Part shown: piece after piece, positions 1-11,084 of the stretch | Layout of the letters: every line of letters begins with the position of its first letter | Position numbering within the stretch: the first letter of the stretch is position 1 | DNA from: Pseudophaeomoniella oleicola | Lineage: Eukaryota; Ascomycota; Eurotiomycetes; Phaeomoniellales; Phaeomoniellaceae | Assembly: GCA_003868215.1 (NCBI GenBank) | Contig: QWDQ01000053.1 | Span: 1 to 64,000 of the forward strand | DNA: 64,000 nucleotides | Reading direction: 5' to 3' | The notes under the pieces: generated by a model | Database searches by the model: none | What the model saw: the letters and a program-made list of their open reading frames with translations, nothing else | What the model was told of the DNA's origin: nothing | Position numbers and translations under genes: made by a program

Positions 1-77
<77 letters not shown>
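1..77. repeat. (GTA)25 trinucleotide microsatellite
   Basis: An uninterrupted GTA/TAG run opens the window and probably continues beyond its left edge. It lies in non-coding DNA. The unit GTA/TAC is also the half-site of the TACTACGTAGTA palindromes scattered through the window. Confidence 0.95.
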
Positions 78-893
78 CAGTAATCACGGTAAGACTTACC
101 TTTTCTGCCTCACTCATACCTCCTCATACCTCCTCATACCCTCCCTCCCCCTACTACTATGTACGCATGCTCCACATACCTTACCTTGAGGTCACATCCA
201 ACACGATCGTAAGGTTTCGTTAGAAAAGTATCATTACCAAGAAAGAAAATACCGATGCTAACTTAACGACTTTGCCTAACCTCGCTACCTCGCTCGCTCG
301 CTTTCCTTACTTACCGGGCACGTAATCATCTTCGCCTTCTAGTGTCGCAGGTTTCACTGTAACCCAACGTACCTATTTCCTAAGGAGTACTAACACTACT
401 ACGTAGTAAACTTCTCAGCTTGCGTTATTCGTTGTTTCGGCCCCTCTCCAATCCTCCCATCCTCCCATCCCCTCCCATTCCCTGTCCCGCATCTTGTAAA
501 TTACACTGCCCGTTTTGCCGAGTCTATACCGCGTATCAAAGTAAGATATGCCCTCCCTGCCTGCCTATCTTACCTACCTTACCTTACCTCGCGCTCCCTT
601 ACCCTATCATCGAGTCGTTGCCAGTCGGTCATGCCCACTCCTTTCACCCGTACATACTACATAGTACAATAGTACAGGAACCATGTCGATCCGGAATCCC
701 GGTCATGATACAACGGCTTCTAGAAATCCCTCGAGTGAGCTGATCCCATCCCGTTGAGATGAGCTAGGATCTCTCAACTGTCATGCATGTCTCACCGTCG
801 CTCTCATTCTACCCGTCCTCACAACCTATTGCCTATCGCCTCTCCTCCTCCTCCCCCTCATCCACCACCACCTCGACTTGATTGAGCTCGCCG
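78..893. other. Intergenic region upstream of the first gene
   Basis: No convincing gene is seen. The stretch is pyrimidine-rich, with short direct repeats of ATACCTCCTC near 117-142 and repeats of CCTTACCTTA type, and it carries one TACTACGTAGTA palindrome. The C/T-rich last 100 bases look like the 5' leader of the gene that starts at 894. Confidence 0.6.
397..408. repeat. TACTACGTAGTA palindrome, copy 1
   Basis: Exact 12-bp palindrome in intergenic DNA about 490 bp upstream of the first gene. Confidence 0.9.
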
Positions 894-2817
894 ATGAGAA
901 CAAACAGGGTTGGCTCGACAGTAATGGCCGATGCATCAACCGATAATGGCGCTTTCAACGGGAAGTGGATGTTTGTTGGCAATGTTGCCAATGATGCGAA
1001 GAGTGGGAAACAGATCAGATCTCATCTGATGAGGGAATACTATCGTAAGGAGCGATGGAAGAAATGCTTGAATCACCAGCAGCAGAGTGGCGGCCCGCTA
1101 GATGATACAGTTCTAGAGGTGCCGCAGGACAGAGATACACCGCCAACGAAGAAGAATGCGAAGAAAGCGATTCAAGTATCAGGTGGGGTCAACAAGAGGA
1201 AAAGGGTCGACGGGGGTACTGTTGACCCGATGCGACGACCATCTATCACTGAATCTACTCGCCCTACGCCGTCAGTGCCGTCTCGGACTGTGTCGAGTTC
1301 GAGCCTACCGCCCTTACAGATACCATCCACAACCACTACGACCGTGCTACCTTACGTCTCGTCGACTTCGCCGCCGCCAGAACACCTGCCCGAGCCACTT
1401 TTTTGTCCTCCTTTACCCAAAAGGTCGGATGATCTCTCGTCTGCTTCCGAGACCGCCTACTCGGCATATACACCTGGGGGGACGTTCAGGATCGAGGAAG
1501 AGAGAGCCCTGGAGAAGTCGTTATCAAAAGCGAAAGCAATGGACAACATGAGGTCACTCGCTGAAGATTTCTATATAAGACGTCCATCTCTGTGCGGGAG
1601 TCCTGGTTCCGAGATATACGTAGGCCCGTTCGGATATCTGCCCATCAAACTGAACCCCACAGATCATGCTGTACTACAGTACTGTAAGTATCAAGCCATC
1701 TTGTGTACCCTCCGTTTGTTGACAGCTCTTAGATCCAAGGGTACCAGAGCTCGTGTACGGCATAGAGCCTAACAATCGCTTCGCTGTCCATAAGACAGTG
1801 TTTTTACCCATTGCTTTTCTATACCCAGAGTCGCTTTATATGTGTCTTGCAAGCTCCAATCTCTACATGAGGCAGCGATATGGCGTTGCTGATGAGAGCC
1901 TCACGACTTTCTACAAGCAGAAGGCCTACGCTCGTATCCAGGACAATATGAACAGGGCCGAGTCTCGGTATGCTGACTCTGTCGTTGCCGGACTATGTGG
2001 TTCAGCTGTGATCTCCCTGGGTGTCTCGACAGATTCGGGAGATCTTATGGAGTTTATGACGCACATGATGGGCTTGTCGCAAGTAATGAGAAGGCGGGGG
2101 GGACAGCAGTCTCTACTAGATAACCCTCGCCTCGATATGGGCTACACTTCCATTATTCTCATCGTGGGCAAGACTTGGTCGGATTGCTTAGGGAAAGTGA
2201 TCCCGGAAGGGTTTGAGACTTACGCAAAAGCCGACATCTTCGATTTTCTTTACGAGACCAAGCAGCTCGCAGGCTGGCTTCGACAGGCCTCAAGGTGGGC
2301 AACTTCGCTTGTTGAGACAGATTCTATAGAGTATGCAACCACACCCAAGCAAGCCGATGTCTTCCGTAGGGAAGAATCCCTATATAGAGTCTTGGACCGC
2401 CCACGAGCACTCGTTGACTCTCCGCCTCGTCGAGTCATGTTCGAAAGATCGCACCATACTTTCGCCATCATTTATCTCGCGTTAGCCATGTACGAGTTCC
2501 GTGACCAACCAGAAGAGAAAGACGCCTTCATCGATATTATGCTTGCATCTCTAAAGCACAACGATATCTCCAAAGCATATACCACGACTTCGCTGGCATG
2601 GATGCTTCTCCAGATTTTCCCTCACCAACCAGAAAGGAATTGGCTTACGTTGACCATATCGAAAGTTGTCTGGAGATTGAACGTGGAACGATTTGAAGTT
2701 CTCAAGAACTTTTTGTTGTGGTTGATCTGTCCGAATGAGGAACTACCACCCAGAATGACAGAAGAGATGATACAAGCAATCGAAACGGATGCGTTGAGGG
2801 AATTACCCTTTCTGTGA
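894..2817 (+). CDS. Fungal transcription-factor-like protein without zinc cluster (Fungal_trans_2 type)
   Basis: Two exons, 894..1683 and 1733..2817, give about 624 residues. The 49-nt intron (GTAAGT...TTAG) restores frame exactly, so the join reads LQYYPRVPELVYG. The N-terminus has the motif SGKQIRSHLMREYYRKER, which I know from a class of fungal regulator-like proteins that pair it with a fungal-specific transcription factor domain. A Ser/Thr/Pro-rich linker (roughly residues 90-190) leads to an all-helical C-terminal region. No C6 zinc cluster or other DNA-binding motif is visible, so direct DNA binding is not supported. The first ATG in frame is at 894; a second at 924 (MADASTDNG) is an equally possible start. 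The target pathway is unknown, and no neighbour suggests one. Confidence 0.75.
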
Positions 2818-4547
2818 ACCGGTTGACGACAGGCTGATCTCTATTACTGTTGAATTTGAACGTCACAAACCATATCACATTCATCGGGACAATTCTTGAT
2901 AACCGTGATTGTCAGGCCCTTGTATGCGATTACAGCACAAATAGCCTTACTTCAAACCTCGCTGAGGACGTTGGCTGGCTGTGGACGGCATTGCCCTCTC
3001 TGCCCTAGTCACTCTAGCAAGCTGACGAATATTCGAGTCAGCAATTGATCGAACGGGCAGTATTACGTTACCAGACGCCTCTTGCAGCTGGATCGATGCG
3101 TCATGATGGTACAGCTCTCAGGCGGTATTGTTCTATGATATTGGCTTTCGGCAGAATTGTTGCTGAATGAGGCAGGGTCTCGAAACAAGTCAGGCTGTGC
3201 AAGTTCAGAGCTATGGCCATCCAACTTGTCTCTGAGACGAACATTCGAAATGGTCCGATCAGGTACGCCCACATCAACGACAATGATCAGACTATTTATC
3301 CTATCTCCTAATAAATTTCGAATACTTCTCTGCGTCTAAGCAGAGATGCGCTGAGGCTCACTAATCCGAGGCAAAGTGAATTTTGCCCTACAACCGAGCC
3401 CACCAACCAACACACTTCACGCGTTGGGGGCCAAGTCGGTACATTTCGATACGAAGTTACGATCACCCACCTTTCGGTGCGAACCATCCATTCCCATCTG
3501 CCTTCCGAAGCATCATGTCTCACCTTTAAACCTTCCTTTTGCTCCTGGATGCGATTTCCGACCAGGATGTCCCGATAACGAATGAACGATTGAATGAAAC
3601 CACAAATTACTCTCCTCCCCCTCCTAATCATGTTGTTGTAAACCCTCTCATCTTTCCGAGAATTGATCGGCACAGAATAATCCCAAAGTCAGAACAAAAG
3701 AGGGGGGAACCCAAAAACACTTGTCTATCTGACCGGGGCGGTCTGGAGATTACTTTTCTGTATCTTTTTTTTTCCGGGGCTAAGTTACTACTAGCATAGT
3801 GCATGCCAACCTAGCAAACGAGCAGCAAGCAACAATCCAACAACATCTTGTACGGAAAAGGGAAATATGGGATATGAATTCAAGCTACGTACCTACCTAA
3901 TTACCTATTATTAGTTATTTACAAATTAGTTGCTTAGGTACCTACTTAATAACTCCCTCTCTACCTTATATATATCTATGTCAGTTAGTAATGTACGTCG
4001 AAAAGTCAGTCAGTACTAGTTAATTAGTGTTCCTTTTTTTTTTTGGTGGTGATCATTATAGGTAATCAGTGGTGATATAACAGGTTCTACGTAGAGTTGG
4101 TAGGTATGTACCTATGTAGGGCTACAAAGTTGATTGAATTAGTTAGTTAGTTAGTACCTGGGAGAAGGTATAATTATAATTATAATTATAATTATAATTA
4201 TTATTATTGAATGTTGTGGAATTGAAAATGGAAATGGAAATGGAAATGGAAATGGAAATGGAACGAGACGAGACGAGACGAGATGAGATGAGAATTGAGA
4301 GAGGGTAATTATGGAAATAGTTAGAAGAGGGCTTCTCAGAGAGGTACCTAGTTACCTACCTAAGTACCTACCTAACCTATGTAGTAAGTAATCAATTGTT
4401 TATTTCATAGCAACAATGTTCGGTACAAGACTGAAGTGTAATATCAACATTGACCTATAGACTGAGGAGTATAGCCTCCTAGCTAATGCTATCTACCCTT
4501 CCGGATCGGACCGGACCCAACACCTCTCTCTCGTTCAAGACTTTCAA
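2818..4547. other. 1.7-kb intergenic region rich in simple repeats
   Basis: No gene is supported. From about 3880 the sequence is A+T-rich with many TACCTACCTA/TAGGTAGGTA-type tetranucleotide runs (3888-3950, 4085-4115, 4343-4385). It then holds a series of short tandem repeats just downstream of IRE1: AGTT, TAATTA, GGAAAT and ACGAG/ATGAG units. The two flanking genes converge on it. Confidence 0.6.
4137..4293. repeat. Consecutive short tandem repeats (AGTT, TAATTA, GGAAAT, ACGAG)
   Basis: AGTT repeats at about 4137-4154, TAATTA repeats at about 4169-4203, six GGAAAT units at 4230-4262, then ACGAG x4 passing into ATGAG x2 to about 4292. These are four different unit types back to back in non-coding DNA. 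Confidence 0.85.
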
Positions 4548-7500
4548 TCAAAAGAATTTCTTGAAGCCAGGAGACTTCTCCGCGATCCCGCGTTCAATCA
4601 CCAAACAATGACAACAGACCAACAGGCTGGGGAATCTCTCGGCCCAGAATTGCCAGTAACCGCCAGGAAGTGCTTCGATCATGCCCTTGACTTCGGGATC
4701 CAAATCGTTGTAGTGATTCTTCTTGTTGCGCAGTGCACGTAGCAGATCCAGCATCCGTGAGCCGGTGTAACTTCGCTGTTTACCTAGGGAATCCTTGAAC
4801 TTGCGAGGTAAGGCGGTCAGGAAATCTTGTTTGGGTATCACATCTTCAGCGAGGGCCTGGAGAGCGTCAAGATCGGCAGAGGAAGGCAGAGTCTTCTCAT
4901 GTTCCATGTAATCCGAGAGTTCACAGAGGAACTGTAATTTGCTGTCGTTAGACCAAAAGTAAGGGTGAATGAGGATGTCAAAAGTAGAAATCCGGTAGCG
5001 CGGTTCGTGTTGAAGCATTTGTAAGATCAAATCTTCTGCTTCAAAACTGTAGTCGAACATTTTGAGATAGCTAAGGTCCTTTTTGTCATTCTTAATGTTG
5101 AGATCACGAGCGAGATGTTCACCACCAAAGTCGAAAGGGTGTTTGCCTCTGGTCATCACATAGTAAAAGATACAGCCAAGAGAAAAGACATCGATAGCTT
5201 TCGTGACCCGGCGTCCTGATGCAGGATCCACAGCTGAGCCTTCAAATGAGGCAGTACTGCCGATGGAAGCGTTAGGATCCTTAGTGGGAGCCGCAGGCGC
5301 CGCAACAGAGGCGCGAGAGTCAACGAGAAGTTCTGGAGCACGCCACCCAGTTGTCCCAGCAGCAGTATGATTCGCAGTTGGAGCGAATGTAGAATATGGG
5401 TTGTTCTCATCGAGCTGTTTACATAATCCAAAATCTGAAATTACGTATCGCAGAGCTGGTGTACGGCCTTTGAGGCGAAGATTGTCTCGCGGCTTAACAA
5501 GGATGTTTTGAGGCTTCAGATCTCGATGCACGAGTTTCAGTCCGTGAAGATGCTGAACACCCCTGGTGATCTGGGTTACACAATCGGTAGTGTCGATCCC
5601 AGCCAAGGGAATTAAAGTCGGATAATTTTCAGGGTGCTCAATAAACTGATCCAGAGATGCCATAAACAACTCCAGTGCGATCCACATGAAATGTGACGAC
5701 ATCTCTCTGCCGAAATAACGTACCACGTTCTCATTGTTGTCACTGCGTAGAAGAAGCTGAATTTCTCGATTGGCCAAATTGATAGAAGATGATCGAATCA
5801 GCCTCTTGACGGCAACCGGACGTCCATGCATCTCTCCGGGAAAGACGACTGTACCATTGCTGCCTTCACCAAGGATTTTCTCACGAGCCATATCTACCGT
5901 CATGACACCTACTTGCCACCGGTCATTTCCCAACCTGAGTTCATCAGTGACCTTTTCCGATGATTCGGACGCAAATGAGTCTACAGTCGCTGGTATTGGC
6001 TGTGGATTACCCTCGCTAGCAGGCTGTACTGGCGGTTGAGATGCTCTAGGTGCTTCGTCGGGGACTGAAGAATCACCTCTTTTTCCCTTCTTGTGTTTCT
6101 TGCCCCCACGTCTTCCACGTTTGGTCTTCTTCGCTGGCTTGCCGTTCTCTGAAACCTTGTCGTTGCTCTTATCCTTTGCAAGATTCTCACTTACGTCATC
6201 CTGGTCACCGTCCTCATCATCCGAATCTTCATCTTGAACTCTGTCCTGACCTTCTATTTCGCTTCCTGGTCTGACAAGCGACTGCAACTGCAGCTTATTA
6301 GCGGTTGATTCACCGGATTCGGCTTCATATGTAGCCGACGATAGTTCGGGTATTCCATCGGTAGATGGAGCCGGTTGGTCATAGTCTGCAAGATTTTGCT
6401 GCAAGGTCTTGAAATCGAAGTCTTTGGAAACTTCATCTTCCGGTGGAGCGTTGGGCAGACTGGACATGCGAATGAATGGAGATGATGAGATTTGCGTCCT
6501 GTGCTTTTGTTCGAAATATCGTAGAGCGCTCTTGGCAGCCCTGATGGACTCCGCAGGGCTCACGAAGTAGGATATGAACGCCACTGCCAGCGAGCAGAGC
6601 AGAACAGATGACCATATCAGAGCACTATTAGAGATGCCTGACATAGTAGATCCAATCATTGGTCGAGGCAACGGCAGTAAACCTTGTTCCATAGGTAAAT
6701 CCATGGCTGCGCTCGGAGGCGAGCCTGGCAATGTTGGCACATCGTATCGCTCATGTATCGGACGGATGCTCTGTATGCCGGTGTACGGTTTGATAGCATC
6801 ATTCTCCCCGACTTCTCCGTCATCTTCCTCAAAAGAATAGCTTTCGCCAATACCACCAAACACTCCGCTCCTCGAGACACTGGCCCATGGCGCTTGACTC
6901 GTCACGAGTGGGTAGAACGATTCTGAAAAAGCGTACCAATTGCCATTCTCCGTGCAGTTGACAAATATTCGGGAACTCCTATCGTCAAAAGAGTCCCTCA
7001 ATGAACCTCCAAGAACTTCAGGCGGAGCAATGGGTTGAGAGAGAAGGACCAGCGGGACAGTGTCGTCAACGGGATTCGCAGGACGCACAACATCGAAGAC
7101 GCGTGCCACCGGGCTCGAGAGTACTCTCGTGAACTTTGTTTCACCGAAGGTCTTTTTGGAGTAATCAACACGTATTATACGACCGTCGTGCAGACTGTAG
7201 ATGTGATTCTTGGGCTTCGTGGTACTATATTGATTTTGAAGATCGAGATCGCGCCTGTTTGGTATCCATTCCGAGAACTTGATCGTACAGAGCTCCTTTC
7301 CCGTACGATCATCGTGAATGGTGATAATGTAGTAGACCCTTCCAAGCTGGAAAGTGCGGCGACATTGATGTTCAGCGTCGTCCGACGAGTTGAATGGGGT
7401 CTGCCTGACATCACTTCCACCAACGCCGAAAAGCTTCACTACATTTCCCGTGTCTGCATCGATGGTATACAGCGCTGAGTCTTGACGGGCTGTGTACACC

Positions 7501-8135
7501 AAAGGGGGATCATCGGTGAGCTGCGGCGTGCTTTCTGCAAGTGACTTTACGGTGAAGTCGACTTTCTGTATACCCATCTCTGGATCCTTATGCTGAATAT
7601 AAAGGTTCCCATCTTCGCTTGGTTCGACAACAAACCGATAGGTATCCTGGTTTCGATGGATGGTCTCGATCATTGGAGCATGCAATTCCTTTCCTTCATA
7701 ATTCATTATCCATTTAGGATCTCCTGTGACTCTGTCCACCGCGTGCACCTTTCCTTCAAGTGTTGCCAGGAGGATGAAATCTTCGACTTCCCAATCATCC
7801 AGTAACCGCGCTTTTAGCGACGAAGAAGAAACGGATGAAGCTGCTCTGACGGAGGGACGGACCGGAGCAACAGTCGCAACTGATTTGTCTTTGGCATAGA
7901 CGATGTCTGTTTTCTTTCGGTGTGTAACACCTGAATTGATCTCTGGCAGTGTGCCTTCGAATGGACTGAAGGCTGCCCCACCAGGGCTATCCTTGGATGA
8001 GCCTCGCTGGCTTCGTAAATCGGTTTCATCACCTGCAAGCTGCTGCTGAGCTGCAGAGATACATAGTACCGAGAGACATAATGTTAGGACCGAGATCTTT
8101 CCCGGCCCACGTGGACGACGCGCTGAGCGCGCCAT
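4548..8135 (-). CDS. IRE1: ER stress sensor kinase/endoribonuclease IRE1
   Basis: One exon, 1195 residues. It senses unfolded protein in the ER lumen and, once oligomerised, splices the HAC1/hacA mRNA. Visible parts, in order: a signal peptide (about 1-29, hydrophobic VLTLCLSVLCISA); a luminal beta-rich domain (about 110-420) with PQQ-like segments such as VHAVDRVTGDPKW; a transmembrane segment (about 502-525); a charged cytosolic linker with an acidic run and a Lys/Arg-rich stretch (about 640-690); and a protein kinase with GEGSNGTV (about 754), VAVK lysine (about 773), HRDLKPQN (about 868) and DFG (about 899). A KEN ribonuclease domain (about 1056-1195) follows, with the RNKKNH catalytic segment near 1135-1140, matching the Arg-Asn...His of yeast Ire1. 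The C-terminus runs some residues past the usual KEN end. All key residues are present. A 30-codon upstream frame ends 10 nt before the start. Confidence 0.97.
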   Translation of the reverse strand: MARSARRPRGPGKISVLTLCLSVLCISAAQQQLAGDETDLRSQRGSSKDSPGGAAFSPFEGTLPEINSGVTHRKKTDIVYAKDKSVATVAPVRPSVRAASSVSSSSLKARLLDDWEVEDFILLATLEGKVHAVDRVTGDPKWIMNYEGKELHAPMIETIHRNQDTYRFVVEPSEDGNLYIQHKDPEMGIQKVDFTVKSLAESTPQLTDDPPLVYTARQDSALYTIDADTGNVVKLFGVGGSDVRQTPFNSSDDAEHQCRRTFQLGRVYYIITIHDDRTGKELCTIKFSEWIPNRRDLDLQNQYSTTKPKNHIYSLHDGRIIRVDYSKKTFGETKFTRVLSSPVARVFDVVRPANPVDDTVPLVLLSQPIAPPEVLGGSLRDSFDDRSSRIFVNCTENGNWYAFSESFYPLVTSQAPWASVSRSGVFGGIGESYSFEEDDGEVGENDAIKPYTGIQSIRPIHERYDVPTLPGSPPSAAMDLPMEQGLLPLPRPMIGSTMSGISNSALIWSSVLLCSLAVAFISYFVSPAESIRAAKSALRYFEQKHRTQISSSPFIRMSSLPNAPPEDEVSKDFDFKTLQQNLADYDQPAPSTDGIPELSSATYEAESGESTANKLQLQSLVRPGSEIEGQDRVQDEDSDDEDGDQDDVSENLAKDKSNDKVSENGKPAKKTKRGRRGGKKHKKGKRGDSSVPDEAPRASQPPVQPASEGNPQPIPATVDSFASESSEKVTDELRLGNDRWQVGVMTVDMAREKILGEGSNGTVVFPGEMHGRPVAVKRLIRSSSINLANREIQLLLRSDNNENVVRYFGREMSSHFMWIALELFMASLDQFIEHPENYPTLIPLAGIDTTDCVTQITRGVQHLHGLKLVHRDLKPQNILVKPRDNLRLKGRTPALRYVISDFGLCKQLDENNPYSTFAPTANHTAAGTTGWRAPELLVDSRASVAAPAAPTKDPNASIGSTASFEGSAVDPASGRRVTKAIDVFSLGCIFYYVMTRGKHPFDFGGEHLARDLNIKNDKKDLSYLKMFDYSFEAEDLILQMLQHEPRYRISTFDILIHPYFWSNDSKLQFLCELSDYMEHEKTLPSSADLDALQALAEDVIPKQDFLTALPRKFKDSLGKQRSYTGSRMLDLLRALRNKKNHYNDLDPEVKGMIEALPGGYWQFWAERFPSLLVCCHCLVIERGIAEKSPGFKKFF

Positions 8136-8145
8136 ATTCGAGTGT

Positions 8146-8238
8146 CTACAATGTGTCGTAAGATCTTGACGGCATTGAAGGGTTGAAGCTGACTTGAGAT
8201 CGAAGTGCTTTCTCGAGACCGCAGGAAGGCTGATGCAT
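8146..8238 (-). other. Possible upstream ORF (30 codons) in the IRE1 leader
   Basis: ATG at 8238, stop TAG at 8148-8146, 10 nt before the IRE1 ATG. It encodes a peptide beginning MHQPSCGLEK. Whether the transcript includes this ATG is not known from sequence alone. Confidence 0.35.
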
Positions 8239-8618
8239 CCAGAGACTCGACGGAAGAAGAGCTATGGAATCAACTAATGAGGCACTGCAGATTCCATGTT
8301 TTGGTATGAACGACAAAATTGAAGCATGGGAATTGTTCGTCTTGAGTTCAGGAAGAATAAGATCAAGGGATGGTAGAAAATGGATGCTGAGTGGGACGCA
8401 ATAATTAGTAGACGGATTGACGGGGGCCTTGGAACTCGATTTAGCTTCCGGGTGTCTAGGGGAGGCCGAGAGGCATCGGGGGTCGCTGAGTGGTCTTTTC
8501 GGTCGGCAGTGCCCAGGATTCGATACTGTGATGGCGCTATTGATGGAAGTGTGTGGGGAAGGAGAAGCTTCTAGCCACACAAATTCTTCATTATGATACT
8601 TCCCACAATACTACATAC

Positions 8619-8630
8619 TACTACGTAGTA
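8619..8630. repeat. TACTACGTAGTA palindrome, copy 2
   Basis: Exact copy, extended by a further TAC on the left and CGTAGTA on the right, so the palindromic units are nested here. Intergenic, about 480 bp upstream of the IRE1 start. Confidence 0.9.
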
Positions 8631-9182
8631 CGTAGTAACCGATTACGACCACACCACACCAGCCTCGCCAGATGCTCCGACGCTCTTTTCCTTGCAGGGA
8701 GCGACTCGAGGCGACACGGCGATTCATCAATACCAAACCACTAAGCATTTGATCAACAGGAGAACTCTGTCTACTAAGTACGTAGTACGACGTAACGGGT
8801 CACAGTTCGTCGTCTAGCAAAAATGAAATATCTCGATGATTCTGCCCACCACAGTAATCGCGACTCGGCGAGCACTAGATGGAATTCCATATCCTGCCAA
8901 CTCCCCTTAAGAATGTGGCTACAGGCGGACCTAAGAGCCACCGCACAGAAACAAGCTATTCATCTGAAATGTTTCATTGGAAGCGATCTCTGACACGGCA
9001 ATGCTAATCTCGTTTTGTGATACTTCGTGAAGTTATGCTATGGACCTCACCTCACAAATTCATATCTTCCCTACCTAGAGCTGGTGTCATGATACTTCCA
9101 TGTCTCAAGTAGGAGCGTTACAATGCCATATGCCACCGACTTTGCCATAAAATACATGCAACAACCGTCTCAGAAACACCCT

Positions 9183-10871
9183 CTATACCCTGTCTCGCCT
9201 TCTGGGAGCGCTGCGGATGATGTTGTCCACTCGCAGCAGCAGCTCGGCTGCCTCTGAAGCAGATGATACGACTGCTTTCTTGAGCTTATAGCTTTCCACA
9301 ACTCCAAGTTCCCGCATATCGGTAATCCCTCCTCCAGGCGTGAGAAGATCGAGACCGGAAGTGGTCATTCCTCTGTAGACTTCGGATCGCAACTCTGATA
9401 CCAGGGCACTTGAATCGAGACCAGCATTGTCAGCAAGAATAGTAGGCAATTGTCGTAGTGCCGTTGAAAAGCTATCGACCGCTAGGCGCTTCTTTCCGCC
9501 AACCTTTTGAGCAGCCTGGTCGACAGCCTTCGCCATCACCATCTCTGCGCAACCGCCGCCAAGAGTAGTCTTGGGCTCCTTGACAGTCTGTGATAGTACC
9601 GCCAAAGCGTCATGAAGTGATCTTTCAGCTTCGTCTAGTAACTGTTCAGTCGCGCCTCGCAGCACTACCGTACAAGCTTCGCCCGCAGCGACTCCGGAAA
9701 ACTTGATTAGAGTATCCTCGCCGATGATGACTTCTTCAATCAGGTCACAGTGACCGAGCTTAACTTCCTCAGGATGGTCAAAGGTCGATGCAATCTCCCC
9801 TCCCGTGACAAGTGCGAGTCTCTCAATGCCATCAAAGTCCGCATGCTCAATTGAAACAATGCCTGCATCTGCAAAGAGTTGCTCTGGCCAATTGTAGATG
9901 AGCTGCCGATTGACGAAGCAGTTGATCCCGTGAGCTTTGATCTTTTCCACCTTCGCTCTCATTTTTTCTCGTTCTGCCTTCTCAAGCTCTGCCAGTTTGC
10001 CTGTCGACTCGACCTTTACTTTGGCACCGAAGATTTTGACCTTGTCAGTGTCCATTGCGGTGTTCGCAACGAGAATTTTGGCCTTTTCCAATCGTTTTGG
10101 CTGGTTCACCCCAATGCGCTTATCCAGGATAAATCCCTCATCAAGATATGAGTCGCTCAACTTGCCGCCTGCTTTCTTGATGATTTGAATGTGGCTGAGA
10201 TCTATGGAACCCTTCAATCTGAGAACCGCATCGACAGCAAGCTCCGCAAAGAGCTCTCGATCCTGGCTCAAAACTTTGGAGCTCAACGTTGTCCGTGCAA
10301 TTGCTATCAGATCCTTCCTGAAGAGCGTCTTATCTTTACTGTTGTCGACTGCGGCCCTCTCTAGAGCAGCAAGGGCGGCTTGACTTGCTATTCGGTATCC
10401 CTCAATAATGGTCTGCGGATGTATCTTCTTTTCCACGAGCTTCTCGGCCTCCCGTAGTAATTCGGCAGCTAGTACTGTGACTGACGTGGTTCCGTCACCC
10501 ACTTCGTCATCTTGGACCTTTGAGATGTTCACTAGCACCTTCGCGGCTGCATTGTCCAGAGCTATCGACTTAAGAATAGTGGCACCGTCGTTCGTCACCA
10601 TAATCTCCCCAGTCGACCTGTAGAATGTCAGAAGCAGGAACTCTTGGCGGCCTCCGTTCATCACTTACGCAGATTGCAAGATCTTGTCCATGCCTTTAGG
10701 TCCAAGCGTGCTTTTTACCAGATCGCCAACTGCGATTGCGCCTACAAAGGCAGACAATCTGGCATTCTCACCTTTCTCCTCCGTAACATCGTCCGCGAAA
10801 ATCTGGGTCGGATTTTGAGACTGGAATCGTCAGTTGCAAGGCGTCTGAAATGGGATCATCCAACATACCAT
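9183..10871 (-). CDS. CCT2: T-complex protein 1 subunit beta (CCT2)
   Basis: Three exons on the minus strand: 10871..10869 (the ATG alone), 10820..10669 and 10617..9183. They give 529 residues, close to yeast CCT2 (527). It is the beta subunit of the cytosolic TRiC/CCT chaperonin that folds actin and tubulin. The start reads [20 protein letters not shown], followed by [27 protein letters not shown]. Group II chaperonin motifs are intact: LGPKGMDK (40-47), TNDGATIL (60-67), GDGTTS (92-97, nucleotide binding) and GGGCAEM (about 404-410). Introns are 48 nt (GTATGT directly after ATG, CAG end) and 51 nt (GTAAGT...CAG). Both joins keep frame and restore family sequence ([16 protein letters not shown]). 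It shares a 213-bp promoter with the divergent cyclophilin gene. Confidence 0.96.
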
Positions 10872-11084
10872 AATGTTTGCTCAGATAGTAGAAGAATTTG
10901 AGCTCAACAGTATGTAAAGCAAGGCGCGCAGTACTGCTCGTGGAGTTCACTGCTTGGTTGTGGGGTTTTGGAAACTTTTTGGATCTCCGCGACGGAGACC
11001 GCGACTTTTGGTGTTGTTCTCCAACTCTGAACTTTGAGCGCAACCACGCACTCTCTTTCGCCCGGTGGTCAAGTATCGGAAAGG
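10872..11084. promoter_or_regulatory. Compact bidirectional promoter between CCT2 and CYP15
   Basis: Only 213 bp separate the two divergent start codons, so both 5' leaders and both promoters share this stretch. It includes a CCGCGACGGAGACCGCG-like GC-rich segment around 10986-11003. I do not recognise a defined TATA box. Confidence 0.6.

Larger units (their letters stand above)
8136..9182. other. Intergenic: IRE1 leader/promoter and CCT2 3' side
   Basis: No separate gene is supported. The IRE1 5' region contains an upstream ATG frame at 8238..8146 (minus strand). One TACTACGTAGTA palindrome sits at 8619, with a half-matching GTACGTAGTAC at about 8777. The reading frame that runs through 8580-8146 on the minus strand has no ATG near its start and is probably leader sequence. 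Confidence 0.55.

Noticed and set aside
420-743. 107-codon frame in the pyrimidine-rich left spacer
   Set aside because: Starts with a non-ATG codon and is Pro/Leu/Ser-rich, as expected from C/T-rich non-coding DNA.
8146-8580. Long open frame on the minus strand upstream of IRE1
   Set aside because: It begins with a non-ATG codon, has no domain, and most likely is the IRE1 leader. Only its last 30 codons, which start with ATG, are kept as a possible upstream ORF.
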